This document shows positions 16,218 through 24,797 of a DNA stretch of 64,000 nucleotides, piece after piece. Within the stretch, counting starts at the first letter, position 1. Each line of letters opens with the position of its first letter. The stretch is from UBA12087 sp964370815 (GTDB lineage Bacteria; Chloroflexota; Anaerolineae; Anaerolineales; Villigracilaceae). Made by a program: the position numbers and the translations under genes. The notes below the pieces were generated by a model that made no database searches, was not told the origin of the DNA, and saw only the letters and a list, made by a program, of their open reading frames with translations. The DNA lies in contig CAYJKQ010000005.1 of assembly GCA_964370815.1 (NCBI GenBank), positions 149,640 to 213,639 on the forward strand, in the 5' to 3' direction.

Positions 16218-16356
16218 TAACGACTCTTCAGTATTTAAAACAAAGGGCTAGAAAGCCACAAAGGAAAAACCAGGCTATCAATGCACTTTCCACCCTTTGT
16301 ATACTTTGTGTTCTTTATGTTAAATATTTTCCAGCCAAAAAGGAAGAATCATTAGA

Positions 16357-16824
16357 TTGGATTCAATCATGGCAGAAACTATAAACCCTCAACAACCGAA
16401 AATTCTGATCCTGGCAACCCTGGCGGGTGGATACGCAGGCGCGGACTCGACGGGGCAATCGCACATGGATTACCCCGCCAATACCTACATCCTGCCTGTC
16501 ATGTGCCCGGTTATGTTCCCGCCAGAGTTTTTTGTGCGCGCCTTCGAGCACGGCATTGATGGCATCATCATCATGTACAGCGGTACCGATAGCCCGTACA
16601 AGGTCGAAGCGGAAGGCACCTCCAAACTGATCAACAACGCCTACGGACTAATGAAGGCGCGCGGCATTGACATACGCCGCCTGCGCCTGGCTGCCATCTG
16701 CACCGTTTGCGTTAAACCCTTCCTAAAGGAAGTCAATCAGATGAACGAATTACTCAAAGGCATTGGCTTCGTTCAACACGAACTCATCTCGAGCGCCGCA
16801 GCCGCGCAAGGAGCGCAGGTATGA
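16357..16824 (+). CDS. FlpD/MvhD-like iron-sulfur electron-transfer protein
   Basis: 155 residues. The fold pattern is that of the MvhD/FlpD [2Fe-2S] domain, which passes electrons to HdrA: PKILILATLAGGYAGAD near the N-terminus, ILPVMCPVMFPPEFFVRAFEHGIDGIIIM in the centre, LRLAAICTVCVKPFLKEV near the end. Only Cys in MCPV and the CTVC pair remain of the five usually expected, and the C-H-P-G-D loop is replaced by SGTDSPYK, so the cluster site is altered. TTG 16357 has AGGAAG at good distance; ATG 16369 is the alternative. It overlaps the next gene by 4 nt. In QmoB this domain is fused to HdrA; here it is separate. Confidence 0.7.
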   Translation: MDSIMAETINPQQPKILILATLAGGYAGADSTGQSHMDYPANTYILPVMCPVMFPPEFFVRAFEHGIDGIIIMYSGTDSPYKVEAEGTSKLINNAYGLMKARGIDIRRLRLAAICTVCVKPFLKEVNQMNELLKGIGFVQHELISSAAAAQGAQV

Positions 16825-18140
16825 ACAATATCCAAGTGGACGCGCTCGTCATCGGTGGCGGGATAGCTGGCATGCAGACCGCACTCGATCTTGGTGACCA
16901 GGATTTCCAGGTAGCCCTCGTGGAAAGTGAAGCCAGCATTGGTGGCAAGATGATCACCCTCAGCAAGGTCTTCCCCACCCTGGATTGCTGTTCCTGCATT
17001 ACCACTCCAAAGATGTCGGCGGTGGCGCATCATCCCAACATTCAGCTCTTCACCTATTGCGAAGTGCAATCCATCCAGGAGAGTGGATCGGGATTCGGTA
17101 TCGCAGTTGTGCAAAAGCCTCGCTACGTGGACGTGAACAAATGCACTGGCTGTCGCCAGTGCGAATACGAATGCCCCATCACCGTGCCCAGTACATTTGA
17201 CCGCGGCCTCGGCGCTTACCGCGCCATCCGCGTGCCTTTCTCCACGGCTGTACCACAAAAGGCTGTTCTCGATATTGACAACTGCCTGCTGTGTGGCAAG
17301 TGCGAAAAAATTTGTCCTGTTGAAGCCGTGGACTTTACCCAACAACCGCAGACCTTTTCCATCGAAGCCACTTCCATTATTCTTGCGACGGGTTTTGAGT
17401 TAACCCAACTTGGTGCAAAGAAGGAATACGGCGGCGGTGAACTCGCCAACGTGATTGACCCGCTGATGATGGAACGCTTCCTTGCGCCGACTGGCCCCTA
17501 TGGCAGAGTCCTGCGCCCTGGCGATGGTATGGAACCGACCACCATCGCTTATGTCCAATGCGCGGGCTCCCGCGACAAAACGCAGGGAATTGAATATTGC
17601 TCACGCGTCTGTTGTATGTATGCCATCAAACAAGCCATGCTCATCAGCGGCGCCCTGCCTCTCGTAGAAATCACCATCTACTATATGGACATACGCACCT
17701 TCGGCAAAGGCTACGAACAATTCTACCAAAATGCCAAAGCGATGGGCGTGGAATTCATTCGCGGTAAAGTTGCCTCCATTAGAGAGGATGAAAAGCACAA
17801 CCCCATCGTCAAGGTGGAATTGACGGAGGAGGGTCGCATCATTGAGCGGACTCACGACTTGGTGATTCTCTCACTGGGGATGATACCCACTGCTTCGGCT
17901 TCACCCAGTTCTATTATGGGTCTGCTCCCATCTTCAGACGGTTTTATCTCGCTCCCAGCCTTGAATGCGTCCCCTTGCTCGACCACGCAGCCTGGCGTTT
18001 TCGTCACAGGTACAGCGGGCGGACCTATGGATATCGTGGACAGCATCATCACAGCTGGCGCGGCGGCTTCCGAAGCCTCCGCTTACATTCGCAGCAAAAC
18101 GGGTATCGGAGTCGGACAACGCGAGGTGGTCTATGACTGA
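16821..18140 (+). CDS. HdrA/QmoA-like FAD and iron-sulfur flavoprotein
   Basis: 439 residues, cytoplasmic. FAD-binding GGGIAGMQTALDL at residues 12-24 and the HdrA/QmoA hallmark TLDCCSCITTPKM near 54-66. Two [4Fe-4S] motifs follow (CTGCRQCEYECP and CLLCGKCEKICP), then the second nucleotide-binding half with VQCAGSRD and EYCSRVCCMYAIKQAM. Length and domain order match QmoA (about 410 residues). QmoA normally exchanges electrons between AprAB and the quinone-linked QmoC; no aprAB is present, so the redox partner here must differ. Overlaps of 4 nt upstream and 8 nt downstream show tight co-translation. Confidence 0.88.
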   Translation: MNNIQVDALVIGGGIAGMQTALDLGDQDFQVALVESEASIGGKMITLSKVFPTLDCCSCITTPKMSAVAHHPNIQLFTYCEVQSIQESGSGFGIAVVQKPRYVDVNKCTGCRQCEYECPITVPSTFDRGLGAYRAIRVPFSTAVPQKAVLDIDNCLLCGKCEKICPVEAVDFTQQPQTFSIEATSIILATGFELTQLGAKKEYGGGELANVIDPLMMERFLAPTGPYGRVLRPGDGMEPTTIAYVQCAGSRDKTQGIEYCSRVCCMYAIKQAMLISGALPLVEITIYYMDIRTFGKGYEQFYQNAKAMGVEFIRGKVASIREDEKHNPIVKVELTEEGRIIERTHDLVILSLGMIPTASASPSSIMGLLPSSDGFISLPALNASPCSTTQPGVFVTGTAGGPMDIVDSIITAGAAASEASAYIRSKTGIGVGQREVVYD

Positions 18141-20148
18141 GAAAATCAAGATTGGTGTCTACACCTGCTATTGCGGTGGGAACATCAACCACACTGTCCA
18201 ATGCGACCATGTCGCCAAAGTAATGGAAAAGCAAACCGACGTGATTGTCTCTCGTACCAACATGTCGCTCTGCTCCGACGCGGGACAATCCCAAATCGAA
18301 CAGGACATCAAAGAGTTGGGTATCAACCGCGTGGTGATCGGTGCATGTGCTCCCTCGCTCCACGAACAAACTTTTCGGAATGCAGTCATGCGTGCAGGTT
18401 TGAATCCATATCTATATCATCATGTTGGTCTGCGCGAACAGGATTCATGGGTACATGGGAATGATTGTGATGGCGCAACACGCAAAGCTGTCAGTTTGAT
18501 GGCATCTGGACTTGCCAAGGCGCGCCTGCTCCAGCCGCTCGAATCGATTCGCTTGGATGCGGAGAAGCAAGCCCTGGTAATTGGTGGTGGAGTGGCAGGA
18601 CTGCGTGCCGCACTCGACATTGCCCGTCAGGGTCTGCGCGTGGTGCTGGTCGAAAAATCCCCCTTCCTGGGTGGGCGCATGGCGCAATTGGAGACTGTCT
18701 TTGCAACGGATGAGAAGGTGAGTGATCTGTTGCCCGGATTGATCGAACAAGTTGTGGCGCACCCCAATATCAAGATTTATACCCAGGCCGAGATGGTGGG
18801 TGTGACGGGTTATGTCGGCAATTATGGCGTGCGGGTGCTGCAACACTCGCGTGGCGTCACGGATGAAAATGTCGAAGTGTTGATGTCCGCTTGCAAGCAG
18901 GAAGTACCGGACGAATATAACTATGGTCTGACCAATCGCAAGGTCATCTACCGCGCATACGAGGGTTGCTACCCACCATCAGCGGCGGTGGACTGGGGAA
19001 AGTATAACGGCGAACCGATCTCCTTGAACGGTGGTCAACCCGAGGTCCTGAAAGATGCCTTGCAGGTCATTGAGATCAGTGTTGGAGCGATTGTTGTCGC
19101 GACGGGCTTTGATCCTTATGAGCCGCGTCAGGGCGAATATGGCTACGGCGAGTTGAAGGAAGTGGTCACGCTACCTCAGTTGATCCGTCACATGGCGTTG
19201 CTGGAAAAAGGGGAAGCGCTGAATTGGAATGGTCATCCCGTACAGGATGTTGCGCTGATCCATTGCGTGGGCAGTCGTGAGATCGATGGCGTCCACGAGC
19301 CGCAAGCAGACGGGCAGGTGAATAATTATTGCTCGCGCGTTTGTTGCACAGCCAGCCTGCACATGACCAATGAATTGCGCCAGAGGTTCCCCGCTCTGAA
19401 CATTTATGACCTGTATCAGGACATCCGCACCTACGGACGCGGTCATGAGGAATATTATCATGCTGCATTGGAGGGCGGCGTGCGCTTCGTGCGTTATCAC
19501 GGCGACGAATGCCCACAGGTGACTGCAGCGCCGAAAGGCGAGGCGCATCCTGTGTTAATTCAGGTCAAAGATACGTTGACCTACAATGAAGATATCGAAA
19601 TCCCTGTGGATTTGGTGGTGCTGGCAGTTGGCATGAAACCGTGTCAGATTGACGACCTTGTGAAAATGCTCAAGATATCACGCGGTCATGACCGTTTCCT
19701 GCTCGAAGCGCATCCCAAATTGCGGCCTGTTGAGACGGCGGTCAACGGCGTGATTTTGGCTGGCACGGCGCAAGGCCCGATGAACATCCAGGAAAGCCTG
19801 TCGGCAGCTTCGGCAGCAGCGGCGAAAGTCATGACCCTGCTGGGGCGCGGAAGAGTGGAATTGCCGCCCTTCGTTGCGGCAGTGAATACCGAGAAATGCA
19901 ATGGTACGGGCGCGTGCGTGGAAGCCTGTCTCTATGAAGGCGCAATTGCTTTGAAAACACTTACCGACAATGGCAAAGAGGTTAAGCGCGCCGAGGTCAC
20001 ACCTGCCAACTGTGTAGGATGCGGTGCATGCGTTGCGGTATGTCCAAATCGTGCCATTGATGTTCAAGGATGGACACTTTCGCAATACGAAGCCATGGTG
20101 GATGCTATTGGAATGAACATCGTAGATCCGATGGAGGCAGTATCATGA
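18133..20148 (+). CDS. second HdrA-like flavoprotein (QmoB-like without the MvhD domain)
   Basis: 671 residues from ATG 18133, overlapping the previous gene by 8 nt. N-terminal domain VYTCYCGGNINHTV ... GACAPSLHEQTFRNAV as in full HdrA; FAD domain with VIGGGVAGLRAALDIARQGL; HdrA segment VALIHCVGSREID and NNYCSRVCCTASL; C-terminal ferredoxin domain. Of its two cluster motifs the second is normal (CVGCGACVAVCP) but the first reads CNGTGACVEAC, with Thr for the second Cys, so that site may hold a 3-Cys cluster. With the FlpD-like protein it would equal QmoB. Flavin-based electron bifurcation is a known property of some HdrA proteins but is not shown here. Confidence 0.88.
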   Translation: MTEKIKIGVYTCYCGGNINHTVQCDHVAKVMEKQTDVIVSRTNMSLCSDAGQSQIEQDIKELGINRVVIGACAPSLHEQTFRNAVMRAGLNPYLYHHVGLREQDSWVHGNDCDGATRKAVSLMASGLAKARLLQPLESIRLDAEKQALVIGGGVAGLRAALDIARQGLRVVLVEKSPFLGGRMAQLETVFATDEKVSDLLPGLIEQVVAHPNIKIYTQAEMVGVTGYVGNYGVRVLQHSRGVTDENVEVLMSACKQEVPDEYNYGLTNRKVIYRAYEGCYPPSAAVDWGKYNGEPISLNGGQPEVLKDALQVIEISVGAIVVATGFDPYEPRQGEYGYGELKEVVTLPQLIRHMALLEKGEALNWNGHPVQDVALIHCVGSREIDGVHEPQADGQVNNYCSRVCCTASLHMTNELRQRFPALNIYDLYQDIRTYGRGHEEYYHAALEGGVRFVRYHGDECPQVTAAPKGEAHPVLIQVKDTLTYNEDIEIPVDLVVLAVGMKPCQIDDLVKMLKISRGHDRFLLEAHPKLRPVETAVNGVILAGTAQGPMNIQESLSAASAAAAKVMTLLGRGRVELPPFVAAVNTEKCNGTGACVEACLYEGAIALKTLTDNGKEVKRAEVTPANCVGCGACVAVCPNRAIDVQGWTLSQYEAMVDAIGMNIVDPMEAVS

Positions 20149-20447
20149 CAAATGACCCAAAGACACTTTCACGTGGTGAAATGCTTAAGAATTTACGTCA
20201 ACAACATACTTCAACGGTGGAAAGAACACAGGCATTACTGCGCCAGCAGAAACAGATCCAACAGGAGATTTGCAAATTCCTACTGGATAATCCCAAAACT
20301 GTTCCGGATGTGGCGCTGGAAATTGGTATGCCTGCCAATGAAGTGCTGTGGTATATGGCATCCTTTAAAAAATATGGTCTGATTGTTGAAAAAGGTATGT
20401 GTGGCGATTATCCGCTCTACCAAAAAGCAGAGGAGAATAAAGCATGA
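20145..20447 (+). CDS. small winged-helix-like protein inside the Hdr/Qmo operon
   Basis: 100 residues, ATG overlapping the previous stop and itself overlapped by the next start. An N-terminal helical segment (LKNLRQQHTSTVERTQALLRQQKQIQ) could be a short coiled coil; the second half looks like a winged helix: ICKFLLDNPKTVPDVALEIGMPANEVLWYMASFKKYGLIVEKG. Its single Cys (MCGDYP) lies in the wing. It may be a transcription factor, or a non-DNA-binding subunit of the Hdr complex, since its position between catalytic subunits is invariant with 4-nt overlaps. I recognise no named family. Confidence 0.75.
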   Translation: MTNDPKTLSRGEMLKNLRQQHTSTVERTQALLRQQKQIQQEICKFLLDNPKTVPDVALEIGMPANEVLWYMASFKKYGLIVEKGMCGDYPLYQKAEENKA

Positions 20448-21610
20448 ACCGCGTTGATCCGACCTTACTGCATGAACTCAGAGAATATGGTGCGGTGGGT
20501 ATCGAGAAGTGCTTTAACTGTGGCAACTGCACCGCCATCTGTCCGTTGGCGAGCGACGAATACAACTTTCCACGGAATGTCATCCGCCGTGCCCAGATAG
20601 GGGACAGGGAGCACATGAAGTCACAACTCGATCCCTGGCTGTGCTACTACTGTGGTGACTGCTCCGCCACTTGCCCGAAAGGCGCTGAACCTGGTGAAAC
20701 GATGATGTCTGCCCGTCGCTGGTTGACGGGTCAATATGATTGGACAGGACTGGCGCGCAAATTTTACACATCACTGGCATGGGAACTCGGCTCAATCGTA
20801 CTGGTAGGCTTGCTTGTGGTCTGGATCATTGCCATGTTCCACGGACCGCTGGTAACCGACCGCGTGGAATTGAACACCTTTGCCCCTCTCCACATCGTCC
20901 ACATGGCTGATTGGATCATGGCGGGTGCGCTGGTCTTCTTCATCACCACCAATGTACTTCGCATGTATTGGTTGACCATGAGCCGCGCTGGGCAGAAGAT
21001 TCCATTTAAGTTGTATATCACCGAAGCCTGGCAAGTAGTCCTGCACGCCCTGACCCAGAAACGCTGGGCAACCTGTGCTGAAGACGAGAAAGACGAAAAG
21101 ACCCGCAACGCCAAACGCACCGGGCGGACAATCCACTTGCTATTGGTCAGCGGTTATGGCTTGATGTTGGTGCTGATCATCTTCTTCCTGTCCTGGTTCC
21201 AGACGGACAACATCTATCCGCTTTGGCATCCCCAACGCTGGCTTGGATATTACGCGACCATCGTACTGCTGTTGGGTGTGGGATGGGCGCTGTGGGGACG
21301 CCTCAAAAAGGAAGTGGAAATGCACCGCTTCTCCCACCCCAGTGACTGGATCTTCCCCATCCTGCTTTTGGTGGTCACACTGACGGGTATTCTGCAACAC
21401 GCCTTCCGCTATTGGGACATGCCACTTGCAACTTATTACACCTATGTGGTTCACCTGGCATTCACTGCCCCGATGCTGATCCTGGAAGTGCCATTCGGCA
21501 AATGGGCGCACCTGTACTATCGTCCACTGGCGGTTTATTTCCAGGCAATTAAAGAGAAGGCTGCACAACAAAGCACAGCCGCTCAAGGCGCTCCCGCCGC
21601 GGCGGATTAA
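20444..21610 (+). CDS. QmoC-like protein: HdrC ferredoxin domain fused to cytochrome-b-type membrane domain
   Basis: 388 residues. The N-terminal HdrC-like domain has CFNCGNCTAICP (residues 24-35) and CYYCGDCSATCP (around 67-78). The membrane part has five to six spans; likely haem-b His residues lie in APLHIVHMADW, LQHAFRYWD and YTYVVHLAF. Length equals QmoC (about 385). This subunit would link the two HdrA flavoproteins to the quinone pool in the inner membrane. No HdrB (CCG-domain) gene is nearby, which separates the locus from the sHdr sulfur-oxidation system. Confidence 0.9.
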   Translation: MNRVDPTLLHELREYGAVGIEKCFNCGNCTAICPLASDEYNFPRNVIRRAQIGDREHMKSQLDPWLCYYCGDCSATCPKGAEPGETMMSARRWLTGQYDWTGLARKFYTSLAWELGSIVLVGLLVVWIIAMFHGPLVTDRVELNTFAPLHIVHMADWIMAGALVFFITTNVLRMYWLTMSRAGQKIPFKLYITEAWQVVLHALTQKRWATCAEDEKDEKTRNAKRTGRTIHLLLVSGYGLMLVLIIFFLSWFQTDNIYPLWHPQRWLGYYATIVLLLGVGWALWGRLKKEVEMHRFSHPSDWIFPILLLVVTLTGILQHAFRYWDMPLATYYTYVVHLAFTAPMLILEVPFGKWAHLYYRPLAVYFQAIKEKAAQQSTAAQGAPAAAD

Positions 21611-21713
21611 GAAATTTGTAAGTCCCAAACCTGTGGTAGCGCCTTGAGATTTTTGAATAAGAAACAACTTAATTCGCTGCCACGAAACCAAGGATCCTTT
21701 AATAGGAGGAACA

Positions 21714-22085
21714 ATGACAGACGAAGAAATCGGCAAGATGGTGGTTACCATGAACCATGATGATGCCACCAGCGTGATGGCAGCGCTCGTGATGGGTGCG
21801 GCAATTGCAAGCAGTGGTGAGCAGGTGCTGATGTTCATTCAACCTGGCGCGGCAAAAATTCTGGTCAAGGGTGAACTGGAGAAATTTCAGAACCTCAAAG
21901 GACAGCCCGACCCGATCCACCTGTACGACTCGATCCTTGTTCTGGATGGGCGCTTCATCCTGTGTGAATTGGGATTACCCATTCTCGATATCAAAAAAGA
22001 AGACCTTCGCGAGGGCGTGGAAGTGATGATGGCATCCTCTTTCATGTTCGAATGTGAAGGCGCCAAACTATCATTCAGTTATTAA
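21714..22085 (+). CDS. DsrE-family sulfur-relay protein (first copy)
   Basis: 123 residues after AGGAGGA. DsrE/TusD-like alpha/beta fold: VVTMNHDDATSVMAALVMGAAIASSGEQVLMFI, GAAKILVKGELEKF and FILCELGLPILDIKKEDL. The Cys in FILCELG is the probable persulfide site; another Cys is in MFECEGAKL. It pairs with the following TusA, as DsrE and TusA do in sulfur-oxidising and sulfur-trafficking operons. The 100-bp gap from the QmoC-like gene holds no terminator I can see. Confidence 0.85.
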   Translation: MTDEEIGKMVVTMNHDDATSVMAALVMGAAIASSGEQVLMFIQPGAAKILVKGELEKFQNLKGQPDPIHLYDSILVLDGRFILCELGLPILDIKKEDLREGVEVMMASSFMFECEGAKLSFSY

Positions 22086-22101
22086 AAAGGAGAAGAAACG
22101 C

Positions 22102-22344
22102 ATGTCCCCCCCAACCAAAACCCTGAACGTGTGCGGCAAGATCTGTCCTTATCCTGATATGGATACCATGACCACCCTCAAGAAAATGCAAAAAGGCGAA
22201 GTCCTGGAAGTCCTGTTGGATTACCCACTCTCCGTGGAACGCATCCCGCGCAATCTCAAGAAGCAAGGTCACAAATTGATCAGCGTGGAAAAGCTGGACG
22301 GCCCCAACCATCGCATGTTGATCGAAGCGCATGGTCTGAAATAA
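22102..22344 (+). CDS. tusA: TusA-family sulfurtransferase (second copy)
   Basis: 80 residues from ATG 22102 after AAGGAGAAG. LNVCGKICPYPDMDTMTTLKKM contains the TusA CPxP active site as CPYP, and a further Cys three residues before it. The Lys-rich C-terminal half (RNLKKQGHKLISVEK) is typical of the carriers that pair with YeeE. It precedes the full-length YeeE gene by 26 bp; YeeE-TusA pairs are a known arrangement in which thiosulfate or its sulfane sulfur is handed to TusA at the inner membrane face. Confidence 0.9.
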   Translation: MSPPTKTLNVCGKICPYPDMDTMTTLKKMQKGEVLEVLLDYPLSVERIPRNLKKQGHKLISVEKLDGPNHRMLIEAHGLK

Positions 22345-22370
22345 TCAAATAATCATACAAGGAGAAAGAA

Positions 22371-23408
22371 ATGACAGCTGTATCATATGGTTTATTCGTC
22401 GGAATTCTGTTCGGGTTTGCCCTGCAACGCGGGCGCTTCTGCATGAACTCTGCCATCCGTGACACCATTCTGCTCAAGGACAACACCCTGTTGAAGTCGG
22501 TGGGTGCGGCAATACTGGTGTGCATGTTCGGTTTCGCCTTCCTGGTGATGGGCGGTTTGGTCAAGATCAGTCCGACACCGTTCTTTTGGGGTGCGAATTT
22601 GGTTGGCGGTTTCATCTTCGGTATTGGCATGGTGCTGGCAGGTGGTTGTGCCAGTGGTATTACCTACCGCGTCGGCGAGGGGATGGTCGGCGCACTGTCT
22701 GCGTTGATCGGCCTGTCTGCAGGCGCGACGTTGACAGCCATGAGTTTCCTGAAACCGATCAAAGATTATCTCCAAACCAGCACGAAGATCATGGTTGGCG
22801 AAGCAAACCCAACCCTGGCGAACATATTTAGTATTTCCTATCCAGTGGTTGCGTTGAGCATCGCCGTAATCGCAGTAGTCATCTGGTTTTTGATTGCCCG
22901 CAAAAACAAGGAAGATGAACCGAAAAGCAGTGACACCATCGTCAATCGCATCTTTAAAAAGGGGTGGGGCTGGCTGGTGACCGGTATCGTGATCGGTCTG
23001 ATCAACGTGCTGGCTTTCTACTCGTCCACACTGGCGGGTCGCAGCTATCCTTTGGCCATCACATCCGGCTGGTTGACCATTGTCAAACTTGGGATGTCGG
23101 TTCCTGAAACCAAGATGGGCTGGGACGCCTGGTTGGTCATCGGTATTGTGTTAGGTGCGTTAATTGCCTCTTTGATTGCCGGTGAGTTCAAAATTCGCTT
23201 CCCCGGCTGGACCATGATGGGACAGACCTTCGTGGGTGGTTTATTGATGGGTTTTGGTGCCGTAACCTCCGCTGGTTGTAACGTGACCCACATCTTGAGC
23301 GGTCTTCCGCAATTGGGCATTGGCTCCCTGGTTGGTGCCATCTCGATTGTGCTCGGTGCCTGGTTGATGGCGTGGCTGATCTTTATCCGTCTTCCGAACG
23401 CAAAATAA
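22371..23408 (+). CDS. full-length YeeE/YedE (TsuA-like) thiosulfate transporter
   Basis: 345 residues, about nine to ten spans, starting ATG 22371 after AAGGAG. Conserved sulfur-handling cysteines are visible in QRGRFCMNSA (residue 24), LAGGCASGITYRVGEG (around 92) and TSAGCNVTHILSG (around 302). These correspond to the cysteines used for thiosulfate relay in the characterised spirochaete transporter. It may import thiosulfate or release its sulfane sulfur to the TusA encoded just upstream. It contrasts with the split pair at 12.4-13.5 kb, so the organism has at least two YeeE systems. Confidence 0.92.
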   Translation: MTAVSYGLFVGILFGFALQRGRFCMNSAIRDTILLKDNTLLKSVGAAILVCMFGFAFLVMGGLVKISPTPFFWGANLVGGFIFGIGMVLAGGCASGITYRVGEGMVGALSALIGLSAGATLTAMSFLKPIKDYLQTSTKIMVGEANPTLANIFSISYPVVALSIAVIAVVIWFLIARKNKEDEPKSSDTIVNRIFKKGWGWLVTGIVIGLINVLAFYSSTLAGRSYPLAITSGWLTIVKLGMSVPETKMGWDAWLVIGIVLGALIASLIAGEFKIRFPGWTMMGQTFVGGLLMGFGAVTSAGCNVTHILSGLPQLGIGSLVGAISIVLGAWLMAWLIFIRLPNAK

Positions 23409-23440
23409 TTATTGTTCACCTATATTAAAGGAGAAACAAA

Positions 23441-23803
23441 ATGGCTCAAAAAATGGCGGTCGTCTGCAACGGCGACACCCCCGCAAGCATCATGCCAACA
23501 TTGATCTTCTCCACATCTGGCCTTTCGCTGGACTATGAAGTGCATATCTTCATCTGCCCGGCAGGAGCCAGGTGGATGGTCAAAGGCGAGTTGGAGAAAC
23601 TCGGCACCCCCAAGGGATTGCCCAACCCGATCAAACTCTTTAACGACATCCTTGACCTGGGTGGTGAAATTGTGTTCTGCGAACTGGCACTGGAGAATAA
23701 GGATATCAAACCTGAGGACCTGCGCGATCCTCGCATCAAGATCAAGAAAGCCCCGCCATATCTGATGGATGTCGATGGGGCAACGCAGACTTACGTCTTC
23801 TAG
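23441..23803 (+). CDS. DsrE-family sulfur-relay protein (second copy)
   Basis: 120 residues after AAAGGAG. Same fold as the DsrE at 21.7 kb: MPTLIFSTSGLSLDYEVHIFICPAGARWMVKGELEKLG and EIVFCELALENKDIKPEDL, with the likely active Cys in VFCEL. The two copies flank the TusA-YeeE pair, so each may be dedicated to a different donor or acceptor. It is the last gene of the operon and is followed by a bidirectional terminator. Confidence 0.88.
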   Translation: MAQKMAVVCNGDTPASIMPTLIFSTSGLSLDYEVHIFICPAGARWMVKGELEKLGTPKGLPNPIKLFNDILDLGGEIVFCELALENKDIKPEDLRDPRIKIKKAPPYLMDVDGATQTYVF

Positions 23804-23825
23804 CCACCACACCAGGAATTGCTTA

Positions 23826-23866
23826 AACAACCTGCCCCCGCTGAAATCCAACGGGGGCAGGTTGTT
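23826..23866. terminator. bidirectional intrinsic terminator
   Basis: Perfect 15-bp stem AACAACCTGCCCCCG (23826-23840) with CGGGGGCAGGTTGTT (23852-23866), 11-nt loop, T run on both strands. It separates the convergent DsrE and LysR genes. Confidence 0.95.
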
Positions 23867-23876
23867 TTAATCTTTA

Positions 23877-24797
23877 TTATTCTGGCAAGCGGATCAAGTC
23901 CGTGTTTTCAGGAGCGTGGATGAAACTCCAGAATGCATCCCGCGGCCGTTGTGGACTACTTTCGGCTTTGCGAGCCATGTAAATCGTACGTTTTAAGTTA
24001 AGTCCATCCACCTGGAGATCCACAATATTGCCGCGTTCCAGCGGGCAGGCGCTGGCCAGGTTGGATACGAAGGCTATTCCATATCCAGCCGCCACGGTTC
24101 GTACGATGGCTTCGGCATTGCCCAGTTCCATGAAAATATTCAGGTCATCCAATCCGATATCGTGTTTCGCCAATTCAGATAACAAGACCCGCCGCGTCCC
24201 TGAAGTCTCCTCTCGCATGATGAGCGGCTCTTCTAACAGTTCGCTGGGTTCGATTATTTTACGTAAAGCCCAGCGGTGACTGGCAGGGATTATCAGGGTA
24301 ATCGTATCGCGGAAGAATTCCTGCGATTCCAATCCTGCAGCCAGGATCTCCCGGCTGAGAACTCCAATTTGAGCTTCTCCTTCCAACAGGTTAAGTGTAA
24401 CATCTTCGGGTGTGCAAGCCAGGATGCGGATCTTGACACCCGGAAAGTATTGACAAAAACGGGCGGCCATCTGTGGCAGGACATATTTGCCAGCTGTGGT
24501 GCTGCAGGTGATGCGTAGTTCGCCGACGACATCTTCCTGGATCGAAGCCATCATGGCTTGCATATTGTTGGTGTCATGCAGCAGGCGGCGCGCCAATGGC
24601 AGGAGCAGCCGACCAGCTTCGGTAAAGTGCAGGCCGGTGTTGCTGCGCGTGAATAATACGGTGCCCATCTCTTGCTCGAGTGTCTTGATGTGATGGCTCA
24701 CTGTCGGTTGGCTCACATGGAGTTGCTTGGCTGTTTCAGAGAAGTTCAATGTTTCCGCTGCGCGCAGGAATGTCTCGATTTTATTGATGTCAACCAT
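23877..24797 (-). CDS. LysR-family transcriptional regulator
   Basis: 306 residues. N-terminal winged helix IETFLRAAETLNFSETAKQLHVSQPTVSHHIKTLEQEMG, linker helix, then the periplasmic-binding-like effector domain (GELRITCSTTAGKYVLPQMAARF ... GNAEAIVRTVAAGYGIAFVS). The CysL/CbbR-like subgroup it resembles often responds to sulfur or carbon metabolites, but the inducer cannot be read from sequence. Its start overlaps the end of the thioredoxin-VKOR gene by 8 nt, so they are co-transcribed, away from the sulfur operon. Confidence 0.9.
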   Translation of the reverse strand: MVDINKIETFLRAAETLNFSETAKQLHVSQPTVSHHIKTLEQEMGTVLFTRSNTGLHFTEAGRLLLPLARRLLHDTNNMQAMMASIQEDVVGELRITCSTTAGKYVLPQMAARFCQYFPGVKIRILACTPEDVTLNLLEGEAQIGVLSREILAAGLESQEFFRDTITLIIPASHRWALRKIIEPSELLEEPLIMREETSGTRRVLLSELAKHDIGLDDLNIFMELGNAEAIVRTVAAGYGIAFVSNLASACPLERGNIVDLQVDGLNLKRTIYMARKAESSPQRPRDAFWSFIHAPENTDLIRLPE

